This document shows positions 1 to 8,704 of a stretch of DNA of 64,000 nucleotides, piece after piece (the first letter of the stretch is position 1; each line of letters starts with the position of its first letter). A program made the position numbers and the translations under genes. The DNA lies in NCBI RefSeq assembly GCF_028289625.1, contig NZ_JANQOM010000040.1, positions 20,332 through 84,331 on the forward strand. Reading direction: 5' to 3'. A model generated the notes under the pieces. That model saw only the letters and a program-made list of their open reading frames with translations. It did no database searches and was not told where the DNA came from. This stretch comes from Winogradskyella sp. GTDB taxonomy: Bacteria > Bacteroidota > Bacteroidia > Flavobacteriales > Flavobacteriaceae.

Positions 1-2
1 CA

Positions 3-800
3 GATATAGCTTATACACTAAGGCTTGCCGATCAATTTGCGATGTCTGTGGCAATACGCTATCTAAGATCGGACTTAAGAATAGATCAAGTGGATCCGAA
101 TGCAGATGCTGCAGGTTCTTTTGGTGCTGATATAACCGGATATTATCAAAGTGAGGAAGAGGCTTATAATGATTTTAATGGACGTTGGAGGTTAGGATTT
201 GCCATTCAGAATCTTGGTCCCAAATTTAGCTATGATGATGGTGGAAGGGAAAATTTTCAACCTACAATTTTAAGACTGGGTGGAGGCTTTGATTTTATAT
301 TTGATGAATACAGCAAATTAGCTGTTACTGCTGAGGTCACTAAGTTATTGGTGCCTACGCCACCACTATTCGGATTTGTAGATAGTAATGGTGATGGAGT
401 CCAAACTGAAGATGATCCAAGTACACCTGATGTAAATGAAAATGAACCAACCATTATAACTCAAGGACAAGATAATGATGTTAGTTTTTTAAATGGGGTG
501 TTTCAATCTTTTGGTGATGCACCAGGTGGATTTAGCGAAGAACTGAGAGAATTTACTTGGGCTTTAAGTGCAGAGTATACCTATCAAGAAAACTTTGCGT
601 TTAGGGCAGGTTACTTTAATGAAGCTGAAGATAAAGGTGCACGTAGGTTTTTTGGCTTAGGTGCAGGATTTAAGTACACCACAATCAATTTGGATTTGTC
701 CTATTTATTCTCGGCATCGCGAGTGCAAAGTCCGTTAGAAAACACATTGCGTTTTTCATTGACGTTTAATTTTGGAGATGGAGAATATGATGAATATTAG
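3..800 (+). CDS. porV: T9SS outer-membrane protein PorV (3' part)
   Basis: The frame is open to the left edge, so the N-terminus lies outside the window; the first in-frame ATG (42) falls inside a conserved strand (DIAYTLRLADQFAMSVAIRY) and is not the start. PorV (LptO, PG27 family) is a FadL-like outer-membrane beta-barrel of the type IX secretion system that shuttles cargo from the translocon to the attachment complex. The visible part shows alternating beta-strands, a long acidic extracellular loop (about residues 110-175 of the visible part) and a C-terminal aromatic-rich strand ending in LRFSLTFNF. The gene following it is cdd and then pdhA/pdhC, the order I know from Flavobacterium, where porU lies upstream; this supports the assignment. 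It would be needed for the type A cargo proteins encoded at 12353 and 16540. A general PorV/PorQ-family barrel is the only serious alternative. Confidence 0.88.
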   Translation, partial: DIAYTLRLADQFAMSVAIRYLRSDLRIDQVDPNADAAGSFGADITGYYQSEEEAYNDFNGRWRLGFAIQNLGPKFSYDDGGRENFQPTILRLGGGFDFIFDEYSKLAVTAEVTKLLVPTPPLFGFVDSNGDGVQTEDDPSTPDVNENEPTIITQGQDNDVSFLNGVFQSFGDAPGGFSEELREFTWALSAEYTYQENFAFRAGYFNEAEDKGARRFFGLGAGFKYTTINLDLSYLFSASRVQSPLENTLRFSLTFNFGDGEYDEY

Positions 801-822
801 AAACAAATAAGTAAAGTATTTT

Positions 823-856
823 AAAAACTATTGTCTCAAAAGCAATAGTTTTTTTG
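823..856 (+). terminator. Rho-independent terminator after porV
   Basis: AAACTATTG (825-833) pairs with CAATAGTTT (843-851) around a nine-base loop and is followed by a run of T to 855. It ends the porV transcript 25 bases after its stop codon and leaves cdd starting at 877 with its own or a read-through promoter. Confidence 0.8.
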
Positions 857-876
857 TCTAAAACAGATTTTGAAAT

Positions 877-1359
877 ATGAAGGAAGTAAGTATTGAAACT
901 AAGCTGCAAGTTTTTGATGATGTTAGTGATCTTCCTGATAATGTTCAGAAATTAATGGCATCTGCTGCAGAAGCTAGGGATAATGCCTATGCGCCCTATT
1001 CAAAGTTTAAAGTTGGCGCGGCCATTTTGTTAGACAATAACGAGATTATTACAGGTAGTAATCAAGAAAATGCCTCTTATCCTTCGGGCCTATGTGCCGA
1101 ACGTACAGCAATATTTTACGCAGGTGCAAAATATCCTGATGCTAAAATGCTTATAATGGCGCTTACAGCTTCCTCAAATAATCAAGTAACAGATAAACCA
1201 ATACCACCATGTGGTGCGTGCAGACAAGCAATTGCTGAGTACGAGATAAAGCAAGATTTACCTATAGAGATTTATTTTATGGGTGCCACGGGAAAGGTTG
1301 TGAAATCAAACTCATTGGCAAATTTATTGCCATTAGGTTTCGATAGAAGTTTCCTATAA
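877..1359 (+). CDS. cdd: Cytidine deaminase
   Basis: Hydrolytic deamination of cytidine and deoxycytidine to uridine and deoxyuridine in pyrimidine salvage. The 160-residue protein has the complete zinc site of the family: C73-A-E75 (the glutamate is the proton shuttle) and P-C112-G-A-C115. The substrate-binding Y-A-P-Y-S-K-F-x-V-G-A motif is at residues 38-48. Length is slightly above the 130-140 typical of homotetrameric bacterial enzymes because of an N-terminal extension of about 20 residues, which is common in Flavobacteriaceae. It sits alone between the porV terminator and the pdhA promoter. The other salvage genes deoD and deoC lie at 50.8-52.2 kb, so the pathway is split. Assignment is firm. 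Confidence 0.95.
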   Translation: MKEVSIETKLQVFDDVSDLPDNVQKLMASAAEARDNAYAPYSKFKVGAAILLDNNEIITGSNQENASYPSGLCAERTAIFYAGAKYPDAKMLIMALTASSNNQVTDKPIPPCGACRQAIAEYEIKQDLPIEIYFMGATGKVVKSNSLANLLPLGFDRSFL

Positions 1360-1393
1360 CGTTTTCGTTTCAAAATTTACAATTTTCGGTTTT

Positions 1394-1421
1394 TTGGTTA
1401 TTGACTAATATCTTATTTTTG
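1394..1421 (+). promoter_or_regulatory. Bacteroidetes-type promoter of pdhA-pdhC
   Basis: TTG at 1394-1396, a 17-base spacer and TATTTTTG at 1414-1421 fit the TTG-N17-23-TAnnTTTG consensus of the main sigma factor in this phylum. The predicted start is about 25 bases before the pdhA ATG. There is no hairpin terminator between cdd and this site. Confidence 0.6.
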
Positions 1422-1452
1422 TTATTCTGATTAAAAAGAACGAATCAAAAAA

Positions 1453-2451
1453 ATGCAAAAGATAACTAAAGAAGTTTACCTAAAATGGTACGAGGATATG
1501 CTGTTTTGGCGTAAGTTTGAAGACAAACTCGCCGCAGTTTATATTCAACAAAAAGTTCGTGGATTTCTTCACTTATATAATGGACAGGAAGCAGTTTTAG
1601 CAGGTGCTTTACATGCCATGGATTTAACCAAGGACAAAATGATTACAGCTTATAGAAATCATGTTCAGCCTATCGGTATGGGTGTTGATCCAAAGCGTGT
1701 GATGGCAGAATTATTTGGAAAAGCAACTGGAACATCCCAAGGTTTAGGTGGGTCCATGCATATTTTCTCTAAGGAATATCGATTTTACGGTGGCCATGGT
1801 ATCGTAGGAGGTCAAATACCTCTAGGTGCTGGTATAGCCTTTGGTGATAAATACCACGGTAGTGATGCGGTTACCTTATGTTGCTTTGGTGATGGTGCGG
1901 CCAGACAAGGATCGCTTCATGAAACGTTTAATTTGGCGATGCTCTGGAACTTACCGGTAATTTTTGTCTGCGAAAATAATGGTTATGCTATGGGTACTTC
2001 TGTAGAACGTACGGCAAACCATACAGACATCTGGAAATTAGGTTTAGGTTATGAAATGCCATCAGGTCCGGTAGATGGGATGAATCCTGTAAAAGTAGCA
2101 GAAGCTTTTGATGAAGCTATACAGCGTGCAAGAAAAGGCGGTGGACCATCGTTCTTAGAAGTTAAGACCTATAGATACAGAGGACATTCAATGTCCGATG
2201 CTCAACATTATAGAACTAAAGATGAAGTGGAAGAGTATAAGAAGATAGATCCAATTACTCAAGTTAAGGATGTTATTTTAGAAAAGAACTACGCTACTGA
2301 AGACGAAATAAAAGACATAGACAAACGTGTTAAAGCACGTGTTGCCGAGTGTGAAAAGTTTGCTGAAGAATCTCCTTACCCGGAAATAAATGTGATGTAC
2401 GACTCAGTTTACGAACAAGAAGATTACCCATTTATACCACATAAATTATAA
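1453..2451 (+). CDS. pdhA: Pyruvate dehydrogenase E1 component, alpha subunit
   Basis: The alpha subunit of the heterotetrameric, thiamine-diphosphate-dependent E1 that decarboxylates pyruvate and reductively acetylates the lipoyl groups of E2. The 332-residue protein shows the TPP/Mg motif beginning G-D-G-A and ending E-N-N (about residues 157-185), the LGGSMH segment and the C-terminal phosphorylation-loop motif YRGHSMSD. The length is normal. The E2 gene follows after three bases, so the two are clearly cotranscribed. The E1-beta and E3 genes are not in the window; in flavobacteria pdhB is usually elsewhere, so this is not a sign of loss. A branched-chain 2-oxoacid specificity is possible in principle, but linkage to a two-lipoyl E2 of acetyltransferase type favours pyruvate. 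Confidence 0.94.
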   Translation: MQKITKEVYLKWYEDMLFWRKFEDKLAAVYIQQKVRGFLHLYNGQEAVLAGALHAMDLTKDKMITAYRNHVQPIGMGVDPKRVMAELFGKATGTSQGLGGSMHIFSKEYRFYGGHGIVGGQIPLGAGIAFGDKYHGSDAVTLCCFGDGAARQGSLHETFNLAMLWNLPVIFVCENNGYAMGTSVERTANHTDIWKLGLGYEMPSGPVDGMNPVKVAEAFDEAIQRARKGGGPSFLEVKTYRYRGHSMSDAQHYRTKDEVEEYKKIDPITQVKDVILEKNYATEDEIKDIDKRVKARVAECEKFAEESPYPEINVMYDSVYEQEDYPFIPHKL

Positions 2452-2454
2452 GCT

Positions 2455-4098
2455 ATGGCAGAAGTGATTAATATGCCGCGTTTAAGTGATACCATGGAAG
2501 AAGGTACCGTAGCGGCTTGGCTAAAGAAAGTTGGTGATAAGATTGAAGAAGGCGATATTTTAGCTGAAATTGAGACCGATAAAGCCACCATGGAGTTTGA
2601 ATCTTTTTATGAAGGCACGCTTTTACACATAGGCGTTCAAGAAGGAGAAACCACAAAAGTAGATCATTTATTGGCAATTATTGGTGAAGAGGGAGAAGAC
2701 ATTTCTTCATTGTTAAACGGAAACGCTGAAGTACAAGAATCTGATGCCATTCCAGAAGGAGAAGATTCCATTGCAGATGTTTCTGATGTTGATTTTGATG
2801 AATCTTCAGAGGAACTGCCAGAAGGTGTTATTGTCGTAACGATGCCTCGTTTAAGTGATACTATGGAAGAAGGTACTGTAGCGACTTGGTTGAAAAAAGT
2901 TGGTGATGAGGTTGAAGAAGGAGATATTTTGGCCGAGATTGAAACCGACAAGGCTACTATGGAATTCGAATCTTTCCAATCAGGGACATTGCTTCATGTA
3001 GGATTGCAAGAAGGAGAATCTGCAAAAGTTGATGCTTTATTGGCTATTATAGGGCCTGCAGGTACAGATGTGTCCAATGTTGCCAAAAACTTTAAGGCAG
3101 GAAGTGCTGAGCCAAAGCCAGAGCCAAAGACTTCAGCTAGCTCAGCCAACAAAGAAGAAAAGCCCGTTGAAGCTCCAAAAGCTATTGAAGCTAAATCAGA
3201 AGCTGTAGCGTTTGCAGCGCCTGTTACAAGTGCTAATGGTAGAATTTTTGTTTCTCCATTAGCCAAGAAAATGGCAGCAGAAAAAGGCATTGATTTATCG
3301 CAAGTTAAAGGTTCGGGGGAAAATGGCCGAATCATTAAAAGGGATATTGAGAGCTTTACACCTTCGGCTGCAACTCAATCTTCTGCTCCGGTTGCTAAGT
3401 TTGTGCCTTCGGGTCAAGAAGACTTTGATGAAGTTCCTAACTCAAATATGCGAAAGGCAATTGCTAAGAATTTAGCCAAGTCTAAATTCACAGCTCCGCA
3501 TTATTATCTAAATGTGGAATTTGATATGGAGAATGCTATCGCGTTTAGGGCACAGTATAATTCTATACCTGATACTAAGATATCTTACAACGATATGATT
3601 GTAAAAGCTTGCGCCTTAGCATTAAAGCAACATCCGCAAGTAAACTCGCAATGGTTTGATGATAGAATGAAGCTCAACAATCATGTACATATCGGAGTTG
3701 CTGTAGCAGTGCCTGACGGTTTGGTAGTCCCTGTTGTGAAATTTGCTAACGAGCAGAGCTTAACGCAAATAGGAGCAGCTGTAAAAGAATTCGCTGGTAA
3801 AGCAAGAAACAAGAAGCTAACCTTGGATGAAATGGAAGGAAGTACGTTTACTATTTCTAACTTAGGTATGTTTGGTATAGAGAGTTTCACTTCCATTATT
3901 AATCAACCTAACTCAGCGATTCTATCGGTTGGAGCTATAGTATCCAAACCAGTGGTAAAAAATGGTGAAGTGGTTCCAGGTAATACAATGAAACTCACGA
4001 TGGCTTGTGATCATAGAACGGTTGACGGAGCTACGGGAGCACAATTCCTCGAAACTTTAAAAGGCTACATTGAGAATCCGATAACTATGCTTGTATAA
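2455..4098 (+). CDS. pdhC: Pyruvate dehydrogenase E2, dihydrolipoamide acetyltransferase, two lipoyl domains
   Basis: The core of the pyruvate dehydrogenase complex, which transfers the acetyl group to coenzyme A. Domain order in the 547 residues: lipoyl domain 1 (residues 3-80, lipoylated K43 in ETDKATMEFES), lipoyl domain 2 (about 125-203, K166 in the same motif), an Ala/Pro/Lys/Glu-rich hinge, the peripheral-subunit-binding domain (about 265-300, VSPLAKKMAAEKGIDLSQ), a second linker and the catalytic acyltransferase domain ending near D519-H520-R521-T-V-D524-G, the chloramphenicol-acetyltransferase-type active site. The two lipoyl domains are close to identical over the lipoyl loop, which points to internal duplication. 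A strong terminator follows directly. Confidence 0.95.
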   Translation: MAEVINMPRLSDTMEEGTVAAWLKKVGDKIEEGDILAEIETDKATMEFESFYEGTLLHIGVQEGETTKVDHLLAIIGEEGEDISSLLNGNAEVQESDAIPEGEDSIADVSDVDFDESSEELPEGVIVVTMPRLSDTMEEGTVATWLKKVGDEVEEGDILAEIETDKATMEFESFQSGTLLHVGLQEGESAKVDALLAIIGPAGTDVSNVAKNFKAGSAEPKPEPKTSASSANKEEKPVEAPKAIEAKSEAVAFAAPVTSANGRIFVSPLAKKMAAEKGIDLSQVKGSGENGRIIKRDIESFTPSAATQSSAPVAKFVPSGQEDFDEVPNSNMRKAIAKNLAKSKFTAPHYYLNVEFDMENAIAFRAQYNSIPDTKISYNDMIVKACALALKQHPQVNSQWFDDRMKLNNHVHIGVAVAVPDGLVVPVVKFANEQSLTQIGAAVKEFAGKARNKKLTLDEMEGSTFTISNLGMFGIESFTSIINQPNSAILSVGAIVSKPVVKNGEVVPGNTMKLTMACDHRTVDGATGAQFLETLKGYIENPITMLV

Positions 4099-4126
4099 GA
4101 AAATATTAAATAAGTAATAAATTAAG

Positions 4127-4160
4127 AATCCTATTTCAATCCATTGAAATAGGATTTTTT
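4127..4160 (+). terminator. Rho-independent terminator after pdhC
   Basis: AATCCTATTTCAAT (4127-4140) is perfectly complementary to 4143-4156, with a two-base centre and a T-run after it. It is the strongest hairpin of this kind in the left part of the window and closes the pdhA-pdhC transcript. Confidence 0.9.
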
Positions 4161-4185
4161 ATCTTTAAACCCAAAATATTCCAAC

Positions 4186-5151
4186 GTGAAAAAAACGCTT
4201 TTACTTGTTACTGTTACACTATTATTTTCTTGTGGAGTCCAACAAAAAAGCGCGGATGAAGAAGGTTCAAAAAAAATAACCATCACAGTAAGGGACATTC
4301 AAGAGAGTATGGAATTTCTAGCTTCTGATGAATTGGAAGGACGTGCAACAGGAACTGAAGGTATAGAAAAGGCAGCCGTTTTTATTGAAAATTACTTCGA
4401 AGAGAATAACATCAAACCTTACTTTGAGACCTATAGGGATTCCTTCAATATTGGAGAAATCGTTGGTTATAATATTGTAGGTATGATTGAAGGTAACGAC
4501 CCAGAACTGAAAAATGAATTTGTAATTCTTGGTGGTCATTACGATCACATAGGAAAGGGGAAAGAAGTTGATGGAGATAGTATTGCCAACGGTGCTAACG
4601 ATGATGCTTCAGGAACTGTTGCTGCCATGAAGTTTGGTAAATATTTTGCCAAATCAAAAACCACTAAGCGTAGTATTCTGATTACTTTGTATGCAGCAGA
4701 AGAAATGGGTCTCAAAGGATCTGCACATTTAGCCGAGCGATTGAAGAACAAGGGGTTGGATGCTTACACTATGATTAATTTTGAAATGATTGGTGTACCA
4801 AGGGCAGCAGACAAGGCTATGGCGTACATGAGCGGTTATAATCGCTCTAATTTTGCACCAACATTAAATAAATATGCAGGTGAAAAGATTTTAGGCTTGT
4901 TTCCAAAGGCGCAACAATTTAAACTATTCTATAGATCGGATAATTTTCCGTTTTACCAGGCTTTTAACATGCCAGCGCATGCGATATCTACCTTTGATTT
5001 CACCAATTTCGACTATTATCACCATGTTGATGATGAGCCTGATAAAATGGATTATGAGCACATGACAAGTTTTATAACTAAAATGATTCCTGCATTAGAA
5101 GGTATGATGAATGCACCAACTAAAGAAGTAGTATTGACAGAAGATGAATAA
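4186..5151 (+). CDS. M28 family metallopeptidase lipoprotein
   Basis: A zinc aminopeptidase/carboxypeptidase of family M28, secreted and lipid-anchored. The signal peptide ends in a lipobox LLFSC with C16 as the modified residue. Zinc ligands of the family are visible: H118 in GGHYDHIG, D139 or D140 in GANDDASG, E172-E173 in AAEEMG, an acidic residue E200 in NFEMIG, and a histidine near the C-terminus in the YYHHVDDE region. The start codon is GTG, placed by the lysine-rich n-region that follows (MKKTLLL). The next gene starts inside the last codons (8-base overlap, ATGAATAA type), so the two are translationally coupled. The peptide substrate cannot be told from sequence. Confidence 0.9.
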   Translation: MKKTLLLVTVTLLFSCGVQQKSADEEGSKKITITVRDIQESMEFLASDELEGRATGTEGIEKAAVFIENYFEENNIKPYFETYRDSFNIGEIVGYNIVGMIEGNDPELKNEFVILGGHYDHIGKGKEVDGDSIANGANDDASGTVAAMKFGKYFAKSKTTKRSILITLYAAEEMGLKGSAHLAERLKNKGLDAYTMINFEMIGVPRAADKAMAYMSGYNRSNFAPTLNKYAGEKILGLFPKAQQFKLFYRSDNFPFYQAFNMPAHAISTFDFTNFDYYHHVDDEPDKMDYEHMTSFITKMIPALEGMMNAPTKEVVLTEDE

Positions 5152-5827
5152 AAATATAATTATAACAGGAACGAGTAGAGGTATTGGGTTTGAATTGGTA
5201 AAGCTTTTTGCAAGTCAAGGACATCATGTTTTGGCATTGTCAAGGAATGCCAAACCTATTCAATCATTAGATTTAAGTAATGTAAAATCTTTTGAGTGCG
5301 ATTTATGTGCCATTGAAGATTACACTAGGGTTGAAGCATTCATTTCAGAAGAGTGGAAGCACGTAGATATACTTATAAATAATGCTGGTACATTACTAAA
5401 TAAACCTTTCTCTGAAACCACTATTAACGATTTTGAACAGGTTTATAAAACCAATGTTTTCGGTGTTTCAGAAATGACTCGGGTCGTGCTTCCATTTATG
5501 AAAAATGATAGCCATGTCGTTACTATAAGTAGTATGGGAGGTATACAGGGCAGTATGAAATTTCCGGGTTTAGCAGCTTACAGTTCTAGTAAAGGTGCTG
5601 TAATAACGTTAACAGAATTGTTGGCCGAAGAATATAAAGAAACAGGTCCACAGTTTAATGTATTGGCCATAGGAGCTGTACAAACCGAAATGCTAAAAGA
5701 AGCCTTTCCAGATTATCAGGCACCAACAACGGCTTTAGAAATGGCCATGTATATTAAGGACTTTGCGCTTACGGGTAACAAGTACTACAATGGTAAAGTG
5801 CTTCAAGTGTCTAATTCTACACCTTAA
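5144..5827 (+). CDS. SDR family NAD(P)-dependent oxidoreductase
   Basis: A classical short-chain dehydrogenase/reductase of 227 residues. The Rossmann nucleotide-binding motif TGTSRGIG lies at residues 8-15, the structural motif NNAG near 79-82, the catalytic serine in ISSMGG and the catalytic pair in Y-S-S-S-K. The protein is shorter than the usual 245-260 because the C-terminal substrate loop is compact. It overlaps the M28 peptidase gene by 8 bases and is probably expressed with it. The substrate is unknown; the C-terminus lacks a recognisable family-specific signature. Confidence 0.85.
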   Translation: MNKNIIITGTSRGIGFELVKLFASQGHHVLALSRNAKPIQSLDLSNVKSFECDLCAIEDYTRVEAFISEEWKHVDILINNAGTLLNKPFSETTINDFEQVYKTNVFGVSEMTRVVLPFMKNDSHVVTISSMGGIQGSMKFPGLAAYSSSKGAVITLTELLAEEYKETGPQFNVLAIGAVQTEMLKEAFPDYQAPTTALEMAMYIKDFALTGNKYYNGKVLQVSNSTP

Positions 5828-5919
5828 AATCTTTTTTAGGATTAATTTGTCAATATTTTGAAAGTAATAGTCCACAATTATTTTTTTGTTTATCTTTTCC
5901 GAAAATTATTAGTATACAT

Positions 5920-8694
5920 TTGAACAACTTTAGAGGTATGGTATTGTTCATGGCTATATTTTCGTTTATAGCCGTGAGTGCACAGTGTAACCTACAGGAA
6001 ACCATAGTTATTTGTGACATGACACAAATAGATGGTGATAACGATGGCACACCAGACGGAATCATTAACTTATATGATGAATATACTAATCTTACCGGTA
6101 ACACCATACAAGCAGGTACATGGTTTGATCCAAATTTTACTTTTGCGTTAAATGAAAATACGGGTGATTTATCTCTTTGGGACTTAAACGAATCATCAAC
6201 ATCTCCAACCGATTATAGTTTTGAACTTACCAATAGTAATTGCGGTTCGGCAGATGTTGCATTAACCATTAATTTGGTTCTTGGGCCCTTTTCGGGTATA
6301 GCTTTGCCAACAAATTTAGATGGTGTCAACGTGCAGGTTTGTGATCAAGGATCAACACCTGTGGATTTATGTATTCCATTACCAGATATGGATCTTTTTG
6401 AGGCCTTGGAATCTTTGCCTAGTCCTCATGCAAATGGACAATGGATGTATGAGGGCAGTAGTCCTAATTTTAATGGTATTAATGGGTCTGAATTATCTGT
6501 CACTGTTCCTTATGCTCCAGGCCCTCCTTTAGTAGATGAAGAAACGTTTGAGTTGGTTTACAGAGTCCAAGGCATTGCACCATGTGACCTTGTTCAGGAA
6601 ACCAGAGTTAAGATTTCTGTAGTTCGACAGGTGTTTTCAGGATTAGCCCAAAATCAAAGGGTTTGTGAAACATCAATCTTAAATGGAGATTTTGATAATG
6701 ATATAGACCTAACCGATGACCAATTTTTATTTCTGGAAGACATAGAGGGAACTTGGGAAATGGATATGTTTGGTCAGGTGACTTCCCTAGGAGATTCAGA
6801 AATAAATATCAATGATATCTACCAACAGATTGTAACCAATAATCCCAGATTTGGATGTGTAGATATTGATTTTACGTATGCTGTAGAACAACGGTCCGGT
6901 GTTTGTGAAGACGCTTCTACGACCATTAGTTTTAAACTTTACGAATATTTAAGACCTTTCTCTCAGGATAATTTCCCAGAGTTCTGTGAAGATGATTCGT
7001 CTTTGCCTGCAACAATTAATCTCTACGATCAGTTAGCATTTACAAGCGAAAACGGTGTTCTTTTCGATTATCCTTCAAACGCCTGTACACAATGGAGTTT
7101 GGTTTCAGGTCCTTCAGACTTAGGTCTGGTAACTAATGGTGGAGGTTGTACACCAACTCCCGGATATTCGTATCTTGGACAGGTTAATTTAGTTGGAGCA
7201 GAACCTGGAACTTATACTTTTAGATATACGGTAAGCCCAGAAGTCAATTGTAATCCAGATAACTTTACGGCTGTCGATTATATAGACGCATGTACTTCAA
7301 CTCCAGATCTTACTGGCTTTTGTGATGCGGAATCTGCTGAGGTGGTTATAGTCATCTATCCCAAGAATTATGCAGGGGAAGACACTATTGGGCTTTCCTT
7401 TTGCGAAACTGATCTTGGTAGTTCAATCGATTTAATTACGTTATTAAATACCAACGGTATTGATGATCCCATATACGTTGGGCCATTAGGAAATTGGTTC
7501 GATTTGGATACAGGTAACCCAGTTACCAACCCTTTTGTTATTCCAGAAATTAACGATCAGCAGACATTCAATTTTGTTTATTCTACAATGACACCTAACA
7601 ATTGTTTGGATAGAGCAGACCTTTCATTTACAATCTATGAGCAATATCTATCTGGGACTGATAATGCTGTACAAGTGTGCAACGATGAATCCGCCTTCAA
7701 TTTATTTGATTTATTAGGAAGCGATGTTAGTACTATTGGCAGTTGGGCAGGACCTAACGGATTTGTTGCCACGACTAACGACGTATTTTTCGACCCATCA
7801 TCATTTGATGCTGGCGACTATATCTATACAGTTCCTGATAACGGTGACGCTACTGTTTTTTGCACTGGCAGCCAAGCTATAGTGACCGTTTCAGTTGTTC
7901 AAAATGCCAATGCAGGAATGGACATGCAAACCATGGTTTGTAGATCAGATCTTCAAGTCGATTTACTCAATGTACTAGATGCTTCTGCAGATTTGGGTGG
8001 AATCTTTGAGGATATCGATAATACAAATGCACTTAATGGGAGTATAGTCGATGTTTCTTTGTTAGATGAAGGCGATTACAATTTTCAGTATACCGTACAA
8101 GGAGATTCACAATGTAACGCTTCAATGGCAATCCTAACGGTAAGCGTTATGGATGTCGAAGCTCCAAATGCGCAAAACCAAACTTTCTGCCTCACAGATG
8201 CTGCAACTATTACGGATTTAGAAATTTTAAGTTCAGCCTTTGATTTTAATTGGTACGATACCCCAGAATCCACGGATATTTTACCATTGGACTTGCTCTT
8301 GGTAAATGGAGAAGATTATTATGTTTCTGCATTAGACAGTGATGGGTGTGAATCTGCTAGAACTCAAATTACAGTTACCTTACTGCCTTTTAATGATAGC
8401 ACCTGTGACGATTGTGAAATTAACGATGGTATTTCAGATAACAACGATGGCGAAAATGAAGTACTGGATTTATGTAATTTGCCAGACATCTTTCCAGCTT
8501 ATGAAATTGAGATATTTAACCGTTATGGCACTTTGGTTTTTAGAGGCAATAATAGCACAGGATTATTTGATGGTACTTCTAACGTGTCCTTAACTATAGG
8601 AAATCGACTCCCGTCTGGGACTTATTTCTATGTGTTTAACCCAAATGATGGCATAACCGACGCATTTCAAGGAAGCCTATATTTAAGTAGATGA
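5920..8694 (+). CDS. Secreted protein with T9SS type B sorting domain (gliding-motility-associated C-terminus)
   Basis: A 924-residue exported protein. I take TTG at 5920 as start because it gives a signal peptide with a basic residue before the hydrophobic core (MNNFRGMVLFMAIFSFIAVSAQ); ATG at 5938 is the alternative and would drop the only positive charge. The body consists of several repeated Ig-like/adhesin-type beta modules with conserved Cys and Asn/Asp-rich stretches, no catalytic motif. The last about 85 residues match the type B sorting domain: EIEIFNRYGTLVFRG, then DGT, then LPSGTYFYVF. Such proteins are cell-surface adhesins related in tail and operon layout to SprB, although far shorter. 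The next gene encodes a PorP/SprF-like protein, which type B cargo needs for secretion. Together with the OmpA-like gene this forms a three-gene operon. Confidence 0.87.
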   Translation: MNNFRGMVLFMAIFSFIAVSAQCNLQETIVICDMTQIDGDNDGTPDGIINLYDEYTNLTGNTIQAGTWFDPNFTFALNENTGDLSLWDLNESSTSPTDYSFELTNSNCGSADVALTINLVLGPFSGIALPTNLDGVNVQVCDQGSTPVDLCIPLPDMDLFEALESLPSPHANGQWMYEGSSPNFNGINGSELSVTVPYAPGPPLVDEETFELVYRVQGIAPCDLVQETRVKISVVRQVFSGLAQNQRVCETSILNGDFDNDIDLTDDQFLFLEDIEGTWEMDMFGQVTSLGDSEININDIYQQIVTNNPRFGCVDIDFTYAVEQRSGVCEDASTTISFKLYEYLRPFSQDNFPEFCEDDSSLPATINLYDQLAFTSENGVLFDYPSNACTQWSLVSGPSDLGLVTNGGGCTPTPGYSYLGQVNLVGAEPGTYTFRYTVSPEVNCNPDNFTAVDYIDACTSTPDLTGFCDAESAEVVIVIYPKNYAGEDTIGLSFCETDLGSSIDLITLLNTNGIDDPIYVGPLGNWFDLDTGNPVTNPFVIPEINDQQTFNFVYSTMTPNNCLDRADLSFTIYEQYLSGTDNAVQVCNDESAFNLFDLLGSDVSTIGSWAGPNGFVATTNDVFFDPSSFDAGDYIYTVPDNGDATVFCTGSQAIVTVSVVQNANAGMDMQTMVCRSDLQVDLLNVLDASADLGGIFEDIDNTNALNGSIVDVSLLDEGDYNFQYTVQGDSQCNASMAILTVSVMDVEAPNAQNQTFCLTDAATITDLEILSSAFDFNWYDTPESTDILPLDLLLVNGEDYYVSALDSDGCESARTQITVTLLPFNDSTCDDCEINDGISDNNDGENEVLDLCNLPDIFPAYEIEIFNRYGTLVFRGNNSTGLFDGTSNVSLTIGNRLPSGTYFYVFNPNDGITDAFQGSLYLSR

Positions 8695-8704
8695 GAGCAA
8701 TAAA

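Noticed and set aside
42..800. ATG at 42 as start of PorV
   Set aside because: The frame is open to the left edge and the upstream codons encode conserved barrel residues; the true start is outside the window.
2664..3335. Minus-strand open frames of 95 and 113 codons in pdhC
   Set aside because: They arise from the biased codon use of the lipoyl domains and linker; the translated serine/proline-rich sequence has no protein character.
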